64,000 bases of DNA from Pseudomonas sp. CCI4.2 (GCF_034350045.1 NZ_CP133781.1:3272501-3336500), one strand, 5' to 3'. Shown: positions 37,718-50,541, numbered from the stretch's first letter. Translations and numbers: made by a program. The notes: a model not told the origin generated them from the sequence alone.

Positions 37718-37936
37718 TTAGCGGGCGCGGTAAGTAATGCGGCCCTTGCTCAAGTCGTACGGCGTCATTTCGACGCGCACTTTGTCACCGGTAAGAATAC
37801 GGATGTAGTTCTTGCGCATTTTGCCGGAGATATGCGCGGTGACTATGTGCCCATTCTCCAACTCCACACGGAACATGGTGTTGGGCAGGGTGTCGACGAC
37901 AGTACCTTCCATTTCCAAGCTGTCTTCTTTCGACAT
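37718..37936 (-). CDS. infA: Translation initiation factor IF-1
   Basis: 72-residue S1-fold protein that binds the 30S A site during initiation. Sequence [20 protein letters not shown] onward and [19 protein letters not shown] are family-perfect. Start at 37936 is the family start; the upstream open frame to 37990 is not part of it. Confidence 0.97.
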   Translation of the reverse strand: MSKEDSLEMEGTVVDTLPNTMFRVELENGHIVTAHISGKMRKNYIRILTGDKVRVEMTPYDLSKGRITYRAR

Positions 37937-38036
37937 GCAGTAAAAGCCCTCGGTATCCAATGAGTGGCCCGGTGCAACTGCGCCAGGCAAAAGCGGCGTG
38001 CATTGTGCCCGAAAAATAGGGGTTTAGCCAAGCGCT

Positions 38037-38744
38037 TCAATAAAGAGTGACCCAACGTTGATTTGTCAGTAGCTCGATGGGTCGGTATTGGGTTTTGTAA
38101 TTCATCTTTTTGCAGTTCTTTATCCAGTAGCCCAAGTACACCGCATGCAGCTGTAGCCGGGCGGCTTCGGCTATCTGCCAAAGAATTGCGTAGCGCCCCA
38201 GACTGCGGCGCTCTTCGGCGGGTTCGTAGAAGGTATAAACCGCTGAAAGACCGTTGGGCAGAAGGTCGGTAACGGCCACCGCCAACAGGCGACCGTCGAG
38301 GCGAAATTCATAGAACGTCGAAAACGGCAGGTCACGGATCAAAAAAGTCGAAAACTGATCGCGGCTGGGAGGATACATGTCGCCGTCGGCATGACGCTGC
38401 TCGATGTAACGCTGATACAGGTCGAAGTACTCTTCGCTGAAATGAGGCTTTGCTGCGCGGACTTGCACATCAGCGTTGCGTTTGAATATACGTTTTTGCT
38501 GGCGATCTGGAACGAACAGTCCGACGGGAATGCGCGCAGGAACGCAGGCGCTGCAGTTTTGGCAGTGAGGCCGATACAGGTGGTCGCCGCTGCGGCGAAA
38601 ACCCATGTCGGAAAGGTCGGCATACACCTGAACATCCATTGGCTGGCTTGGGTCCAGAAATAACGTCGTCGCTTGTTCCTCAGGCAAATAGCTGCAGGAA
38701 TGGGGTTGAGTGGCATAGAACTTAAGCCGCGCCAGCTCGGTCAT
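38037..38744 (-). CDS. bpt: Aspartate/glutamate leucyltransferase (Bpt)
   Basis: Transfers Leu from Leu-tRNA to proteins with N-terminal Asp or Glu, creating N-degrons for ClpS. 235 residues. N-terminal ATE domain with the Cys motif [18 protein letters not shown] (about 58-75) and C-terminal ATE domain ([37 protein letters not shown]). The prokaryotic length and the neighbouring aat, clpS and clpA support the Bpt assignment over the eukaryotic ATE1 (arginyl) activity. 44 nt after aat. Confidence 0.95.
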   Translation of the reverse strand: MTELARLKFYATQPHSCSYLPEEQATTLFLDPSQPMDVQVYADLSDMGFRRSGDHLYRPHCQNCSACVPARIPVGLFVPDRQQKRIFKRNADVQVRAAKPHFSEEYFDLYQRYIEQRHADGDMYPPSRDQFSTFLIRDLPFSTFYEFRLDGRLLAVAVTDLLPNGLSAVYTFYEPAEERRSLGRYAILWQIAEAARLQLHAVYLGYWIKNCKKMNYKTQYRPIELLTNQRWVTLY

Positions 38745-38788
38745 GGATCAACCCTCGGATAAAATCTTTAGTTAGAGTGTATGTCAGG

Positions 38789-39481
38789 CTATGAAACTCG
38801 CCTAGGTAACCAGTCGGCAACAGTGGGTCTATCCAGATGGGCGTGAAGGTAGTCAGCAAACGTCTTGCGCGCAATGGATCTGGCGCCAAAGCTCTCAAGG
38901 TGCTGAGTGGGCATCTGGCAGTCAATCAAAACGAAACCCCAAGCGATCAGCCGTTCTACCAGCGTTGCAAATCCCACTTTTGAGGCGTTGTCCGTCAGGC
39001 TAAACATGGACTCGCCGAAAAACAGTTGACCCATCGCCAAGCCATAAAGTCCGCCGACGAGCAGACCGTCTTCCCACACTTCCACGCTGTGTGCGAAGCC
39101 GCGTTGATGCAGTTCAAGGTAGGCCGACTGCATGGCGTCGGTAATCCAGGTGCCGTCGGCGTAGCTACGCGGTGCGGCGCAGGCGTGAATCACCGCCGCA
39201 AAGTCCTGATCAAAGGTCACTTGAAAATGCCCTTGGCGCATGACCTTGCTCAAGCTTCGAGATACATGCAGCTCTTCAGGAAACAGCACCGTGCGCGGAT
39301 CCGGCGACCACCACAAAATCGGCTGACCCTCCTGGAACCACGGAAAGCAGCCGTGCCGATATGCCTGAATCAATCGGTCGGCACAAAGGTCGCCGCCTGC
39401 GGCCAATAAGCCGTTGGGCTCGCGCATGGCTTTTTCCAAGGGCGGAAATGTCAGGGTATTTCGCTGTAACCAAGTCAACAT
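38789..39481 (-). CDS. aat: Leucyl/phenylalanyl-tRNA--protein transferase
   Basis: Adds Leu or Phe to proteins with N-terminal Arg or Lys, making them ClpS substrates. 230 residues. Signatures: [20 protein letters not shown] (about 21-40), [20 protein letters not shown] (about 43-62), [23 protein letters not shown] segment here reading [19 protein letters not shown] (about 143-161) and the C-terminal [14 protein letters not shown]. Forms an operon with bpt. Confidence 0.96.
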   Translation of the reverse strand: MLTWLQRNTLTFPPLEKAMREPNGLLAAGGDLCADRLIQAYRHGCFPWFQEGQPILWWSPDPRTVLFPEELHVSRSLSKVMRQGHFQVTFDQDFAAVIHACAAPRSYADGTWITDAMQSAYLELHQRGFAHSVEVWEDGLLVGGLYGLAMGQLFFGESMFSLTDNASKVGFATLVERLIAWGFVLIDCQMPTQHLESFGARSIARKTFADYLHAHLDRPTVADWLPRRVS

Positions 39482-39929
39482 GGCGTCAGAACTTTGCGCA
39501 AGGGGAGGGTGGAATCGCTCGACGGTTGCAACTCTGGGTTGCTGGCGTGGTCGTAGACGGTCCCGTTAACGAAATGTGTTTTGAATTTCCGCAGTGGGCG
39601 GCAGTTGCTGAGTGCTTCAATGATCAGCCAAGTGCTGAGTGTAGGTTCAATAGCGCGTGTTGGAAGCATCTCATAACCCTTTGTCACAAAAGACAATGCA
39701 TGCTCAAATTGCGCTGCTCAGTGGATACACGAAGCTATGCTAACCCATGCCAGTCGAACGTGGCATCGGTCGCGCAAACCCGTACAATGCCTTTCTTATT
39801 GACGTAGCTTCAGATTTTCGACCGAGTTGGAAGTGAACAGTGCCGTTGGTTTATTCTTTCTGGGCGCTGGAAGTTGTATTTCGTAGTCAATCATTAGATG
39901 TTCGCGCCGAGGCGCAGGAAAAAAAGCGT
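39482..39929. promoter_or_regulatory. Divergent region between aat and ftsK, no trxB
   Basis: 448 nt that must contain promoters for aat-bpt (minus) and ftsK (plus). No gene is supported. In P. aeruginosa a thioredoxin reductase gene (trxB1) lies between ftsK and aat; none is found here. A 73-codon minus-strand frame (39475-39696) has no family resemblance. Confidence 0.55.
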
Positions 39930-42332
39930 TTGAAGAAATCCACCGTAGCAACCAATCCCATACCGCTTTGGCGTCAGCAGTTGCACTACCGGCTCAAGGA
40001 AGGTGCTCTGATTGCCATCGGCGCCCTGTGCCTGTATCTGATGATGGCGTTATTAACCTACGACCAGAGCGATCCGGGCTGGAGCCATACCAGCAACTCT
40101 CAGCAGGTACAAAATGCTGCGGGTCGTGCTGGCGCCTTCTCGGCCGACATCCTGTTCATGGTGCTGGGCTACTTCGCTTACATCTTCCCGCTGTTGCTGG
40201 CGATAAAAACCTGGCAAATCTTCCGTCAGCGGCATGAGCCCTGGCAGTGGAGTGGCTGGTTGTTCTCCTGGCGCCTGATCGGTTTGGTATTTTTGGTGCT
40301 GTCCGGCGCTGCATTGGCCCATATCCATTTCCATTTTACGGCGGGCTTGCCAGCATCAAGTGGCGGCGCGCTGGGCGAAAGTCTGGGCGACCTGGCAAAA
40401 AACGCATTGAATATCCAGGGCAGCACGCTGTTGTTCATTGCGCTGTTTTTGTTCGGCCTGACAGTGTTCACCGACCTGTCGTGGTTCAAGGTGATGGATG
40501 TCACCGGCAAGATCACCCTTGATCTGTTCGAATTGTTCCAAAGTGCGGCTAATCGCTGGTGGTCGGCACGTACCGACCGTAAGCAAATGGTTGCGCAATT
40601 GCGTGAGGTCGACAGTCGCGTCAACGATGTAGTGGCGCCGGTAACCGCTGATCGTCGCGAGCAGGCCAAAGCCAAAGAACGCTTGATCGAGCGAGAACAA
40701 GCCCTCAGCAAGCACATGACCGACCGCGAGAAGCATGTGCCGGCGGTCATTGCCCCGGCCCCCGCGAAAGCGCCCGAGCCAAGTAAGCGCGTACAGAAAG
40801 AGAAACAAACACCGCTGTTCATCGACAGCGCGGTGGAAGGCACCTTGCCGCCTATTTCGATTCTCGACCCGGCCGAAGTCAAGAAGCTCAACTATTCCCC
40901 AGAATCATTGGCTGCGGTCGGTCATTTGCTGGAAATCAAGCTCAAAGAGTTTGGCGTGGAAGTCACGGTTGACTCCATTCATCCGGGACCTGTGATCACT
41001 CGCTACGAAATTCAGCCCGCCGCCGGGGTCAAGGTCAGCCGTATTTCAAACCTAGCCAAGGATTTGGCCCGCTCGCTGGCGGTGACCAGTGTCCGTGTGG
41101 TTGAAGTGATTCCGGGTAAAACCACAGTCGGCATCGAGATTCCCAACGAAGACCGTCAGGTGGTGCGCTTCTCTGAAGTGCTGTCGTCGCCTGAATATGA
41201 TGACGCCAAGTCGCCCGTCACGTTGGCGCTGGGGCATGACATTGGCGGACGTCCGGTCATCACCGACCTGGCAAAAATGCCGCACTTGTTGGTGGCCGGT
41301 ACCACGGGCTCCGGTAAGTCGGTGGGGGTCAACGCCATGATCCTGTCGATCCTGTTCAAGTCAGGCCCGGAAGACGCCAAGCTGATCATGATCGACCCGA
41401 AAATGCTCGAACTGTCGATCTACGAAGGCATTCCGCATCTTCTGTGCCCGGTGGTCACCGACATGAAAGACGCCGCCAATGCTCTGCGCTGGAGCGTCGC
41501 CGAAATGGAGCGGCGCTACAAGCTGATGGCGAACATGGGCGTGCGCAACCTCGCCGGCTTCAACCGCAAGGTGAAGGACGCGGAGGAGGCGGGCACTCCG
41601 CTTTTCGACCCGATGTACAAGCGCGAGAGCATTCACGACATCGCGCCGCTGCTGAAAACCCTACCGACCATTGTGGTGGTGGTGGATGAGTTCGCCGACA
41701 TGATGATGATCGTCGGCAAAAAGGTCGAAGAACTCATTGCACGTATCGCCCAGAAAGCCCGAGCGGCCGGGATCCACTTGATTCTTGCAACGCAACGTCC
41801 GTCGGTGGACGTTATCACTGGTCTGATCAAGGCAAACATTCCTACCCGCATGGCGTTCCAAGTGTCGAGCAAGATCGACTCCCGGACCATCATTGATCAA
41901 GGCGGCGCGGAACAATTGCTGGGTAACGGCGACATGCTCTACATGCCGCCTGGCACCAGCCTGCCTATTCGCGTGCATGGCGCCTATGTTTCCGACGAAG
42001 AGGTTCACCGCGTCGTAGAAGCCTGGAAGCTGCGAGGTACGCCCGATTACAACGAAGAAATCCTGGCGGGCGTTGAAGAGCCCGGCAGCGGCTTTGACGG
42101 TGGCAGTGGTGAAGGCGGCGATGATAGCGAAAGCGATGCGCTGTATGACGAGGCGGTTCGCTTCGTTCTCGAAAGCCGCCGCGCTTCTATTTCTGCCGTT
42201 CAGCGCAAACTGAAAATTGGCTACAACCGCGCGGCCCGGATGATTGAAACCATGGAGCAGGCCGGCGTTGTGACGTCCATGAACACCAATGGCTCGCGCG
42301 AAGTGCTCGCGCCAGCCCCGATGCGCGACTGA
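39930..42332 (+). CDS. ftsK: DNA translocase FtsK
   Basis: Divisome-anchored motor that pumps chromosome dimers and dif sites to the septum. 800 residues from the TTG at 39930: four membrane helices (about 25-180), a Gln/Pro/Lys-containing linker, the alpha-beta motor with Walker [16 protein letters not shown] (about 450) and Walker [16 protein letters not shown] (about 578), and the C-terminal gamma winged helix ([20 protein letters not shown], about 735) that reads KOPS. I prefer the TTG because it has AGGA 8 nt upstream and family proteins start at KKST; an open ATG/alternative start at 39840 would add 30 residues. Confidence 0.95.
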   Translation: MKKSTVATNPIPLWRQQLHYRLKEGALIAIGALCLYLMMALLTYDQSDPGWSHTSNSQQVQNAAGRAGAFSADILFMVLGYFAYIFPLLLAIKTWQIFRQRHEPWQWSGWLFSWRLIGLVFLVLSGAALAHIHFHFTAGLPASSGGALGESLGDLAKNALNIQGSTLLFIALFLFGLTVFTDLSWFKVMDVTGKITLDLFELFQSAANRWWSARTDRKQMVAQLREVDSRVNDVVAPVTADRREQAKAKERLIEREQALSKHMTDREKHVPAVIAPAPAKAPEPSKRVQKEKQTPLFIDSAVEGTLPPISILDPAEVKKLNYSPESLAAVGHLLEIKLKEFGVEVTVDSIHPGPVITRYEIQPAAGVKVSRISNLAKDLARSLAVTSVRVVEVIPGKTTVGIEIPNEDRQVVRFSEVLSSPEYDDAKSPVTLALGHDIGGRPVITDLAKMPHLLVAGTTGSGKSVGVNAMILSILFKSGPEDAKLIMIDPKMLELSIYEGIPHLLCPVVTDMKDAANALRWSVAEMERRYKLMANMGVRNLAGFNRKVKDAEEAGTPLFDPMYKRESIHDIAPLLKTLPTIVVVVDEFADMMMIVGKKVEELIARIAQKARAAGIHLILATQRPSVDVITGLIKANIPTRMAFQVSSKIDSRTIIDQGGAEQLLGNGDMLYMPPGTSLPIRVHGAYVSDEEVHRVVEAWKLRGTPDYNEEILAGVEEPGSGFDGGSGEGGDDSESDALYDEAVRFVLESRRASISAVQRKLKIGYNRAARMIETMEQAGVVTSMNTNGSREVLAPAPMRD

Positions 42333-42389
42333 CCCGGACGGCGTGGTTGTGCGCCGTTCGGACTTTCACTGAATTCAATGAGGAATCCC

Positions 42390-43013
42390 ATGCGCCTTAT
42401 TCGCATGTTGTTGGTATCTGCACTGGCTTTTTCCGCGGTCTCGGCTCACGCCGACAGCAAGGACGTTGCGCGACTGACCCAGTTGCTTGAAACGTCGAAA
42501 ACGCTGTCTGCACGCTTCTCTCAACTGACGCTAGACGGCAGTGGCACGCAGTTGCAGGAAACCGCCGGTGACATGTCACTGCAGCGTCCTGGGCTGTTCT
42601 ACTGGCACACAGACGCGCCCCAGGAGCAGCTGATGGTTTCCAATGGCAAAAAAGTCTCATTGTGGGATCCAGATTTGCAGCAAGTAACCATCAAGACCCT
42701 GGACCAGCGCCTGACTCAAACCCCTGCGTTGCTGCTGTCGGGTGACGTCTCGAAAATCAGCGAGAGCTTCGACATCAGCGCCAAAGAAGCGGGCGGCGTG
42801 ATTGATTTCATTCTCAAGCCGAAGACCAAGGACACGCTGTTCGACAGCCTGCGCCTGTCATTCCGTAACGGCATGATCAACGACATGCAACTGATCGACA
42901 GCGTCGGCCAGCGCACTAACATATTGTTCACCGGTGTGAAGGCTAACGAGCCGATCCCGGCCAGCAAGTTCGTGTTCGACATCCCGAAAGGCGCTGACGT
43001 CATTCAGGAATAA
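42390..43013 (+). CDS. lolA: Outer-membrane lipoprotein carrier protein LolA
   Basis: Periplasmic shuttle that takes lipoproteins from LolCDE to LolB. 207 residues with signal peptide ([19 protein letters not shown], cut after HA before DSKD). LolA features: [40 protein letters not shown] and the C-terminal [12 protein letters not shown]. The start at 42390 is chosen because ATGAGGAAT at 42378 is itself the ribosome-binding site. 57 nt after ftsK and 19 nt before rarA, so co-transcribed. Confidence 0.95.
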   Translation: MRLIRMLLVSALAFSAVSAHADSKDVARLTQLLETSKTLSARFSQLTLDGSGTQLQETAGDMSLQRPGLFYWHTDAPQEQLMVSNGKKVSLWDPDLQQVTIKTLDQRLTQTPALLLSGDVSKISESFDISAKEAGGVIDFILKPKTKDTLFDSLRLSFRNGMINDMQLIDSVGQRTNILFTGVKANEPIPASKFVFDIPKGADVIQE

Positions 43014-43032
43014 GAGGTTTCAAGCGCAGCCC

Positions 43033-44354
43033 ATGGACTTGTTTCGAAGCGAACCGATTGCTCAGCCCTTGGCTGCACGCCTGCGCGCAGCCAATCTGGA
43101 CGAGTACGTCGGACAGCAACACCTGTTGGCCCCCGGCAAGCCTCTGCGTGAGGCGCTGGAACAGGGCGCGCTGCATTCGATGATTTTCTGGGGCCCGCCG
43201 GGGGTGGGAAAAACCACCCTGGCGCGATTGCTGGCAAAAGTCTCCGATGCACACTTCGAAACGGTCTCGGCAGTGCTTGCCGGGGTCAAGGAAATCCGTC
43301 AAGCCGTCGAAATCGCTAAACAACAGGCCGGACAATATGGCCGTCGCACCATCCTGTTCGTTGACGAAGTACACCGCTTCAACAAGTCACAACAGGACGC
43401 GTTTCTGCCCTACGTCGAAGACGGCACCCTGATTTTCATTGGTGCGACCACCGAGAATCCGTCTTTCGAATTGAACAACGCCTTATTGTCCCGTGCGCGA
43501 GTCTACGTGCTGAAAAGCCTGGACGAAGCGGCGCTGCACAAGCTGGTGCAGCGCGCCCTGACCGAAGAGCGCGGCTTGGGCAAGCATCAATTGTCCTTGA
43601 GCGACGATGGTTTCAAGATGCTCTTGGCCGCCGCCGACGGTGATGGTCGGCGTCTGCTCAATCTTCTGGAAAACGCGTCAGACTTGGCCGAAGACGGCAC
43701 TGAAATCGGTATTGAGCTGCTGCAAAGCCTGCTCGGGGACAGCCGTCGCCGCTTCGATAAAGGCGGCGAAGCGTTTTACGACCAAATTTCCGCGCTGCAT
43801 AAGTCGGTTCGTGGCTCAAACCCGGACGCCGCATTGTATTGGTTTGCACGGATGATCGACGGCGGCTGCGACCCGTTGTACCTGGCCCGGCGCGTGGTGC
43901 GCATGGCCAGCGAAGACATCGGCAATGCTGACCCGCGCGCGTTGACCCTTTGCTTGTCGGCGTGGGACGTGCAAGAGCGCTTGGGCAGCCCTGAAGGAGA
44001 GTTGGCCGTGGCCCAGGCCATCGTTTATCTCGCGTGTGCGCCAAAAAGCAACGCCGTGTACATGGGCTTCAAGGCCGCGATGCGTGAAGCCACTGAGCAC
44101 GGCTCGCTGGAAGTCCCACTGCATTTGCGTAACGCACCGACCAAACTGATGAAACAGCTCGGTTATGGGGAGGAATATCGGTATGCCCACGATGAACCTG
44201 ATGCCTATGCCGCTGGCGAAGACTACTTTCCAGACAACCTTGAGCCGCGTCAGTACTACCAGCCCGTCCCGCGAGGTCTTGAGTTGAAGATCGGAGAAAA
44301 GCTCAACCATCTGGCGGCGCTAGACAAAGCCAGCCCGCGCAAACGGAGAAAGTA

Positions 44355-44355
<1 letters not shown>
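43033..44355 (+). CDS. rarA: Replication-associated recombination protein RarA (MgsA)
   Basis: AAA+ ATPase of the RarA/WRNIP1 family acting at stalled forks. 440 residues: Walker [16 protein letters not shown] (about 56), Walker [17 protein letters not shown] (about 112), sensor and lid domains, then the family tetramerisation domain ([20 protein letters not shown], about 255, and [14 protein letters not shown]). The stop shares a base with the GTG of crcB (TAGTG). Confidence 0.96.
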
Positions 44356-46026
<1,671 letters not shown>

Positions 46027-47421
46027 ATGGAATTTCTACCGCTGTTTCATAACCTGCATGGCAGTCGCGTGCTGGTGGTGGGCGGGGGTGAAATTGCGTT
46101 ACGCAAATCCCGCTTGCTCGCTGACGCCGGTGCAGTGTTGCGGGTGGTCGCACCTGCCATAGAAGTGCAACTGCGCGAATTGGTAGAAGGTGGCGGCGGC
46201 GAAGTAATTGTTCGTGGGTATGTCGAGAGTGATCTCGATGGCTGCGTGCTGATCATCGCGGCCACCGACGACGAGCCGCTCAACGCCCAGGTCTCCCGTG
46301 ACTCCAAGCGGCGTTGTGTGCCGGTCAATGTGGTGGATTCGCCAGCGTTATGCAGCGTGATTTTTCCGGCCATTGTTGACCGCTCGCCATTGGTGATCGC
46401 GGTCTCCAGCGGCGGGGATGCTCCGGTACTGGCGCGATTGATTCGCGCCAAGCTGGAAACCTGGATTCCATCGACCTACGGTCAATTGGCTGGCCTCGCT
46501 GCGCGGTTTCGCAGTCAGGTGAAAAACCTGCTCCCGGATGTTCAGCAGCGACGGGCGTTCTGGGAAGAGGTGTTTCAAGGGCCGATTGCTGATCGGCAGT
46601 TGGCCGGGCAAGGCGCAGAAGCCGAGCGTTTATTAGTTGCCAAGATCAACGGCGAAGTACCCAGCGCGGTGGGCGAGGTGTATCTGGTCGGTGCGGGTCC
46701 GGGCGATCCGGACTTGTTGACCTTTCGTGCCCTGCGATTGATGCAGCAAGCCGACGTGGTGCTGTACGACCGCTTGGTTGCGCCGGCGATTCTTGAGTTG
46801 TGCCGACGCGACGCCGAGCGGGTGTACGTGGGTAAACAGCGTGCCGATCACACATTGCCGCAAGACGAGATCAATCAGCAGCTGGTTGAACTGGCCAAAC
46901 AAGGCAAGCGTGTTTTGCGCCTCAAGGGCGGCGATCCGTTTATTTTCGGACGCGGCGGCGAAGAAATCGAAGAGTTGGCGGCCCACGGCATACCGTTCCA
47001 AGTGGTGCCAGGCATTACCGCCGCCAGTGGTTGCGCGGCCTACGCCGGTATTCCGTTGACCCACCGTGATTATGCGCAGTCTGTGCGCTTCGTCACTGGG
47101 CACCTTAAAGACGGCAGCACCGACTTGCGTTGGAACGACTTGGTGGCACCGGCACAGACGTTGGTGTTTTACATGGGGCTGGTTGGGTTGCCGATTATCT
47201 GTGAGCAACTGATCAAGCATGGTCGCAGCGCCGACACTCCTGCCGCGCTGATCCAGCAAGGCACCACATCGAATCAGCGGGTGTTTACTGGCACGCTGGC
47301 GAACCTTGCGCAATTAGTGGCCGAGCATGAAGTTCATGCGCCGACACTGGTTATCGTTGGTGAAGTGGTGCAGTTGCGGGAAAAACTGAAGTGGTTTGAA
47401 GGCGCTCAGTCGAATATCTAA
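46027..47421 (+). CDS. cysG: Siroheme synthase CysG (trifunctional)
   Basis: Makes siroheme for sulfite and nitrite reductases from uroporphyrinogen III. 464 residues. N-terminal CysG-B module (NAD-dependent precorrin-2 dehydrogenase and ferrochelatase) with Rossmann motif [17 protein letters not shown] (about 14); C-terminal CysG-A methyltransferase with [20 protein letters not shown] (about 218), [16 protein letters not shown] (about 298) and [23 protein letters not shown] follows the serS stop with no gap (TAAATG). Confidence 0.96.
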   Translation: MEFLPLFHNLHGSRVLVVGGGEIALRKSRLLADAGAVLRVVAPAIEVQLRELVEGGGGEVIVRGYVESDLDGCVLIIAATDDEPLNAQVSRDSKRRCVPVNVVDSPALCSVIFPAIVDRSPLVIAVSSGGDAPVLARLIRAKLETWIPSTYGQLAGLAARFRSQVKNLLPDVQQRRAFWEEVFQGPIADRQLAGQGAEAERLLVAKINGEVPSAVGEVYLVGAGPGDPDLLTFRALRLMQQADVVLYDRLVAPAILELCRRDAERVYVGKQRADHTLPQDEINQQLVELAKQGKRVLRLKGGDPFIFGRGGEEIEELAAHGIPFQVVPGITAASGCAAYAGIPLTHRDYAQSVRFVTGHLKDGSTDLRWNDLVAPAQTLVFYMGLVGLPIICEQLIKHGRSADTPAALIQQGTTSNQRVFTGTLANLAQLVAEHEVHAPTLVIVGEVVQLREKLKWFEGAQSNI

Positions 47422-47444
47422 CACTACGGGAGATCAAGGCTGTT

Positions 47445-48446
47445 TCAATTGCCTGACCAGATGCCGCTGCCTGCAAGCCGTGCGCGATCATGGGTGGCCT
47501 TGAGGTTCAGCGCCGGTCCCTTAGGCACAATTCCGGTGGGGTTAATGGTCTTGTGGCTTGCGTAGTAATGGTTCTTGATGTGCTTGAAGTCCACGGTCTC
47601 AGCAACACCTTCCCACTGATACAACTCGCGTAGCCAATTACTGAGGTTCGGGTAATCGGCAATGCGTCGCAAGTTGCATTTGAAGTGCCCGAAATACACG
47701 GCGTCAAAACGAATGATGGTGGTAAATAGGCGTACATCGGCTTCGGTCAGGTGCTCGCCAGCCAGATAGCGTTTCTCGCCAAGCAGGGCTTCCAGCGTGT
47801 CCAGCTCAGCAAACAGCTCATCAAACGCCTGCTCGTACGCGCCTTGCGACGTGGCAAAGCCAGCGCGGTAAACGCCGTTGTTAACCGCTGGGTAGATTCG
47901 ATCATTCAGCGCGTCGATGTCGCGACGCAGTGATTCCGGGTAGAAGTCCAGTCGGTTGCCGGTCAACCCGTCAAACGCTGAATTAAACATGCGGATGATT
48001 TCCGAGGATTCATTGCTCACGATGCGCTGCTGTTGTGTGTCCCACAGCACCGGCACCGTTACCCGACCGGTGTAGTTAACGTCGTCTGCGGTGTAACGCT
48101 GGTGGATAAACTCGAAGCCGTCCAACTTGTCGCCGCTGGAGCCGAGGTTCTTGTCGAAGGTCCAGCCATTCTCCAGCATCAGCCAGCTGACCACGGACAC
48201 GTCGATCAAGCTTTCGAGGCCTTTGAGCTTGCGCACGATCAAGGTGCGATGAGCCCAAGGGCAGGCGAGGGAAACGTACAAATGATAGCGGCCAGCTTGC
48301 GCGGAAAAACCGCCTTCACCGCTAGGCCCGGCACTGCCGTGGGCGGTGATCCAGTGGCGCCGTTGCGCGTTTTCGCGCTGAAACGCGCCGTCTTTGCTGC
48401 TTTCGTACCACTGGTCATGCCAGTGTCCGTCGACCAGAAGGCCCAT
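47445..48446 (-). CDS. yqjG: Glutathionyl-hydroquinone reductase (Xi-class glutathione transferase)
   Basis: Reduces glutathionyl-hydroquinones using glutathione. 333 residues. The redox Cys is in LACPWAHRTLIVRKLKG (about 60-76), the hallmark of YqjG/PcpF-type enzymes, preceded by AGRYHLYVS; the C-terminal helical GST domain (LAGEHLTEADVRLFTTIIRF) ends with NPTGIVPKGP. It is convergent with cysG, only 23 nt apart, and stands alone. Confidence 0.9.
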   Translation of the reverse strand: MGLLVDGHWHDQWYESSKDGAFQRENAQRRHWITAHGSAGPSGEGGFSAQAGRYHLYVSLACPWAHRTLIVRKLKGLESLIDVSVVSWLMLENGWTFDKNLGSSGDKLDGFEFIHQRYTADDVNYTGRVTVPVLWDTQQQRIVSNESSEIIRMFNSAFDGLTGNRLDFYPESLRRDIDALNDRIYPAVNNGVYRAGFATSQGAYEQAFDELFAELDTLEALLGEKRYLAGEHLTEADVRLFTTIIRFDAVYFGHFKCNLRRIADYPNLSNWLRELYQWEGVAETVDFKHIKNHYYASHKTINPTGIVPKGPALNLKATHDRARLAGSGIWSGN

Positions 48447-48549
48447 GTTTGTCTCCCAATAAAGGTAATCCCTCTCCTACAGGGATATGGAATCAGTCTA
48501 AAGACAATGGTTCGAACGAATAGCGCAAAGCGTCGGCGGTTATGATCGG

Positions 48550-49551
48550 TTAAATCGATCGGTCTCGAGCGTCCCAATACTGCTGAGCCAGCACAAACGC
48601 TTCATCCCGCGGTGTTCCGAGTCCGCGCAAGGCCAAGGCAATAGTAGAGATCAACGCCAGTTGCGGGTAGCTGTCTTCAACTTCGCCACGCCATAGCGCC
48701 GTTAGCTGCAAGGGGTCAAGGGTAGCGGGTTTGACGTGACGTCGAGGCGCCAGAGCCGGCCATTCTTCATCCCAGCTTTGACCGCCGGTGGTGCCGTAGA
48801 GATGGCTGATGGTGTCAGGATTCATTTCAACTTCACCGCCATCGCCTTTAATGACGATGGCGTTATCCCCCAACAGACCGCTGGCTTCGCGGTGCATCCC
48901 TTGGTAGCCGGGGTGGAAAATACTTTGCAGGCCGCAGCGCGCGCCCAGCGGGTTGAGCACCCGTGCCAACGAGTGAATCGGCGAACGCAGGCCCAAGGTG
49001 TTGCGCAGGTCGATCATGCGCTGTAACTGCGGCGCCCAATCGCCCAGCGGAATAAACGCCAGGTTGTGTTGTTCAAGCGCGATTCCGACCGCTTGCCAAT
49101 TGCGGCACAGCGGGATGCCCAGCAGGTCAAGCAACTGCTCGCTGTACAACCGGCCAGCGGTATGTGCGCCACCGCCGTGGAGCAAAACTCGCACACCGTT
49201 CTGAGCCAGGCATTTGGCCGCCAGCAGGTACCACGGCAGATGACGTTTCTTGCCTGCGTAGGTAGGCCAGTCGATGTCTACCCTGAGGGCCGGCGCGTGC
49301 AAACGTTCGCGCACGGCTTCGGTAAAGCCTGCGAGTTCTTCTGCGCTTTCTTCCTTGTGCCGCAACAGCATCAAAAAGGCACCCAGTTGGGTGTCTTCGA
49401 CTTTATCGTCGAGGAGCATGCCCATGGCTTCCCGGGCTTCTTCACGGGTCATGTCGCGGGCGCCACGTTTGCCTTTGCCGAGAATACGCACGAATGGGGC
49501 AAACGGGTGTTCGGCGGGGGTTTCAAGGGTCAGCGGGGCAAAGTCGGTCAT
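48550..49551 (-). CDS. ybiB: YbiB-family protein (anthranilate phosphoribosyltransferase-like, TrpD2)
   Basis: A 333-residue protein with the glycosyltransferase family 3 / TrpD fold: N-terminal helical domain (LGKGKRGARDMTREEAREAM, about 24-43) and core with LLHGGGAHTAGRLYSEQLLD and VIKGDGGEVEMNPD. E. coli YbiB of this family binds nucleic acid and is not a TrpD enzyme; the true function is open. ATG 49551 overlaps the tusE stop (ATGA), so it belongs to the tus operon; a start two codons upstream at 49557 is possible. Confidence 0.85.
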   Translation of the reverse strand: MTDFAPLTLETPAEHPFAPFVRILGKGKRGARDMTREEAREAMGMLLDDKVEDTQLGAFLMLLRHKEESAEELAGFTEAVRERLHAPALRVDIDWPTYAGKKRHLPWYLLAAKCLAQNGVRVLLHGGGAHTAGRLYSEQLLDLLGIPLCRNWQAVGIALEQHNLAFIPLGDWAPQLQRMIDLRNTLGLRSPIHSLARVLNPLGARCGLQSIFHPGYQGMHREASGLLGDNAIVIKGDGGEVEMNPDTISHLYGTTGGQSWDEEWPALAPRRHVKPATLDPLQLTALWRGEVEDSYPQLALISTIALALRGLGTPRDEAFVLAQQYWDARDRSI

Positions 49552-49883
49552 ATGCAATTCGTCGGTTTGGGCAGGCCCGCCAGCTTAGCGGCGAGTTTGG
49601 CGGGAGTGCCATTGAACAGGCGATTGAGGTGCATGCTGTTGCCCTTTTCAGGGCCGAGCTTCAATGCCGTGTATTTGATCAGCGGGCGGGTGGCGGGCGA
49701 TAGCTGGAACTCTGCATAAAACGCCCGCAGCAAGTGGAGAATTTCCCAATGATCGGCGTTAAGGGCAATGCCCTCTTGCTCGGCGATGGCAGTGGCCACT
49801 TCTCTAGACCAGTCATTGAGGTCTACAAGGAAACCATCCTTGTCCAACGCCACTCGGTGTTCGGCGATCTGCAACCGTTTCAT
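49548..49883 (-). CDS. tusE: Sulfurtransferase TusE (DsrC-like)
   Basis: Last carrier of the Tus sulfur relay; takes sulfur from TusD and delivers it to MnmA on tRNA. 111 residues of the DsrC fold with the essential penultimate Cys110 in the swinging arm (GLPKPTNCI). It lacks the second upstream Cys of true sulfite-reduction DsrC, which fits TusE. ATGA overlaps at both ends (tusB, ybiB). Confidence 0.93.
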   Translation of the reverse strand: MKRLQIAEHRVALDKDGFLVDLNDWSREVATAIAEQEGIALNADHWEILHLLRAFYAEFQLSPATRPLIKYTALKLGPEKGNSMHLNRLFNGTPAKLAAKLAGLPKPTNCI

Positions 49884-50179
49884 AGCCAGGTATTCACTTT
49901 GTCGAAGCGCATCGACAGTGCAACGAAGCCGGGATAGTCGACACTTTCGGCCCAGAGCGGTAACGCTAGATTGCGCGCAATGAGATCTTCTTCCAGCACA
50001 AACAGCTTGAGTGAGGCGCTGTGGGCCTCAAGCGCCTTGAACGGCGCGCAGTCCTGACGCAGCCCATAGGCGGCATCTCCACACAGAAAAATGGCGTCTT
50101 CGGTGCCCAGCAGACGCAGGCAACTCGTCAGGCGGCTGTCGGTAAAGGGCGAATGGGACAAAACATGCAGAGTTGACAT
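49880..50179 (-). CDS. tusB: Sulfurtransferase complex subunit TusB (DsrH-like)
   Basis: Small subunit (99 residues) of the TusBCD hexamer. N terminus MSTLHVLSHSPFTDSRLTSC and FLCGDAAYGL are typical of DsrH/TusB. It overlaps tusC by one base and tusE by four. Confidence 0.88.
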   Translation of the reverse strand: MSTLHVLSHSPFTDSRLTSCLRLLGTEDAIFLCGDAAYGLRQDCAPFKALEAHSASLKLFVLEEDLIARNLALPLWAESVDYPGFVALSMRFDKVNTWL

Positions 50180-50541
50180 CAGAGCGTTATCACTTGGTCG
50201 TAGCGGTCAATAGTCGCCGACAGTTCCGGGCCGTGCAGCAGCGTCAGGTTTTCGATCGTCAACTCGTCGGGAAGTACGCCGCGCTCCGCGAGGCTGTCGC
50301 CACACGCGTAAATATCGTCGATGCCAAACAGTGAAAGAGCCTTCAAATTGGCGGTCAGGTCTTTCTGCTGCAACTCGGTGGCTGTCTGCTCAGGTAAGAG
50401 CTGAAACACCCCGTCATCCATGAAGAGAAGGCCAATCGGCAAATCGAATGCGCCGCCGGCCAACACGATGTCCAGCGCTTCCCGCGCACCGGGGCCGGAC
50501 CATGGCGCCTGACGGCTGATAATCAATAAGGACTTAGGCAT
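50179..50541 (-). CDS. tusC: Sulfurtransferase complex subunit TusC (DsrF-like)
   Basis: 120-residue DsrF-type subunit of TusBCD. Recognised by SLLIISRQAPWSGPGAREAL at the N terminus, LPIGLLFMDDGVFQLL and DIYACGDSLAERG. Starts immediately after tusD (stop and start adjacent). Confidence 0.9.
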   Translation of the reverse strand: MPKSLLIISRQAPWSGPGAREALDIVLAGGAFDLPIGLLFMDDGVFQLLPEQTATELQQKDLTANLKALSLFGIDDIYACGDSLAERGVLPDELTIENLTLLHGPELSATIDRYDQVITL

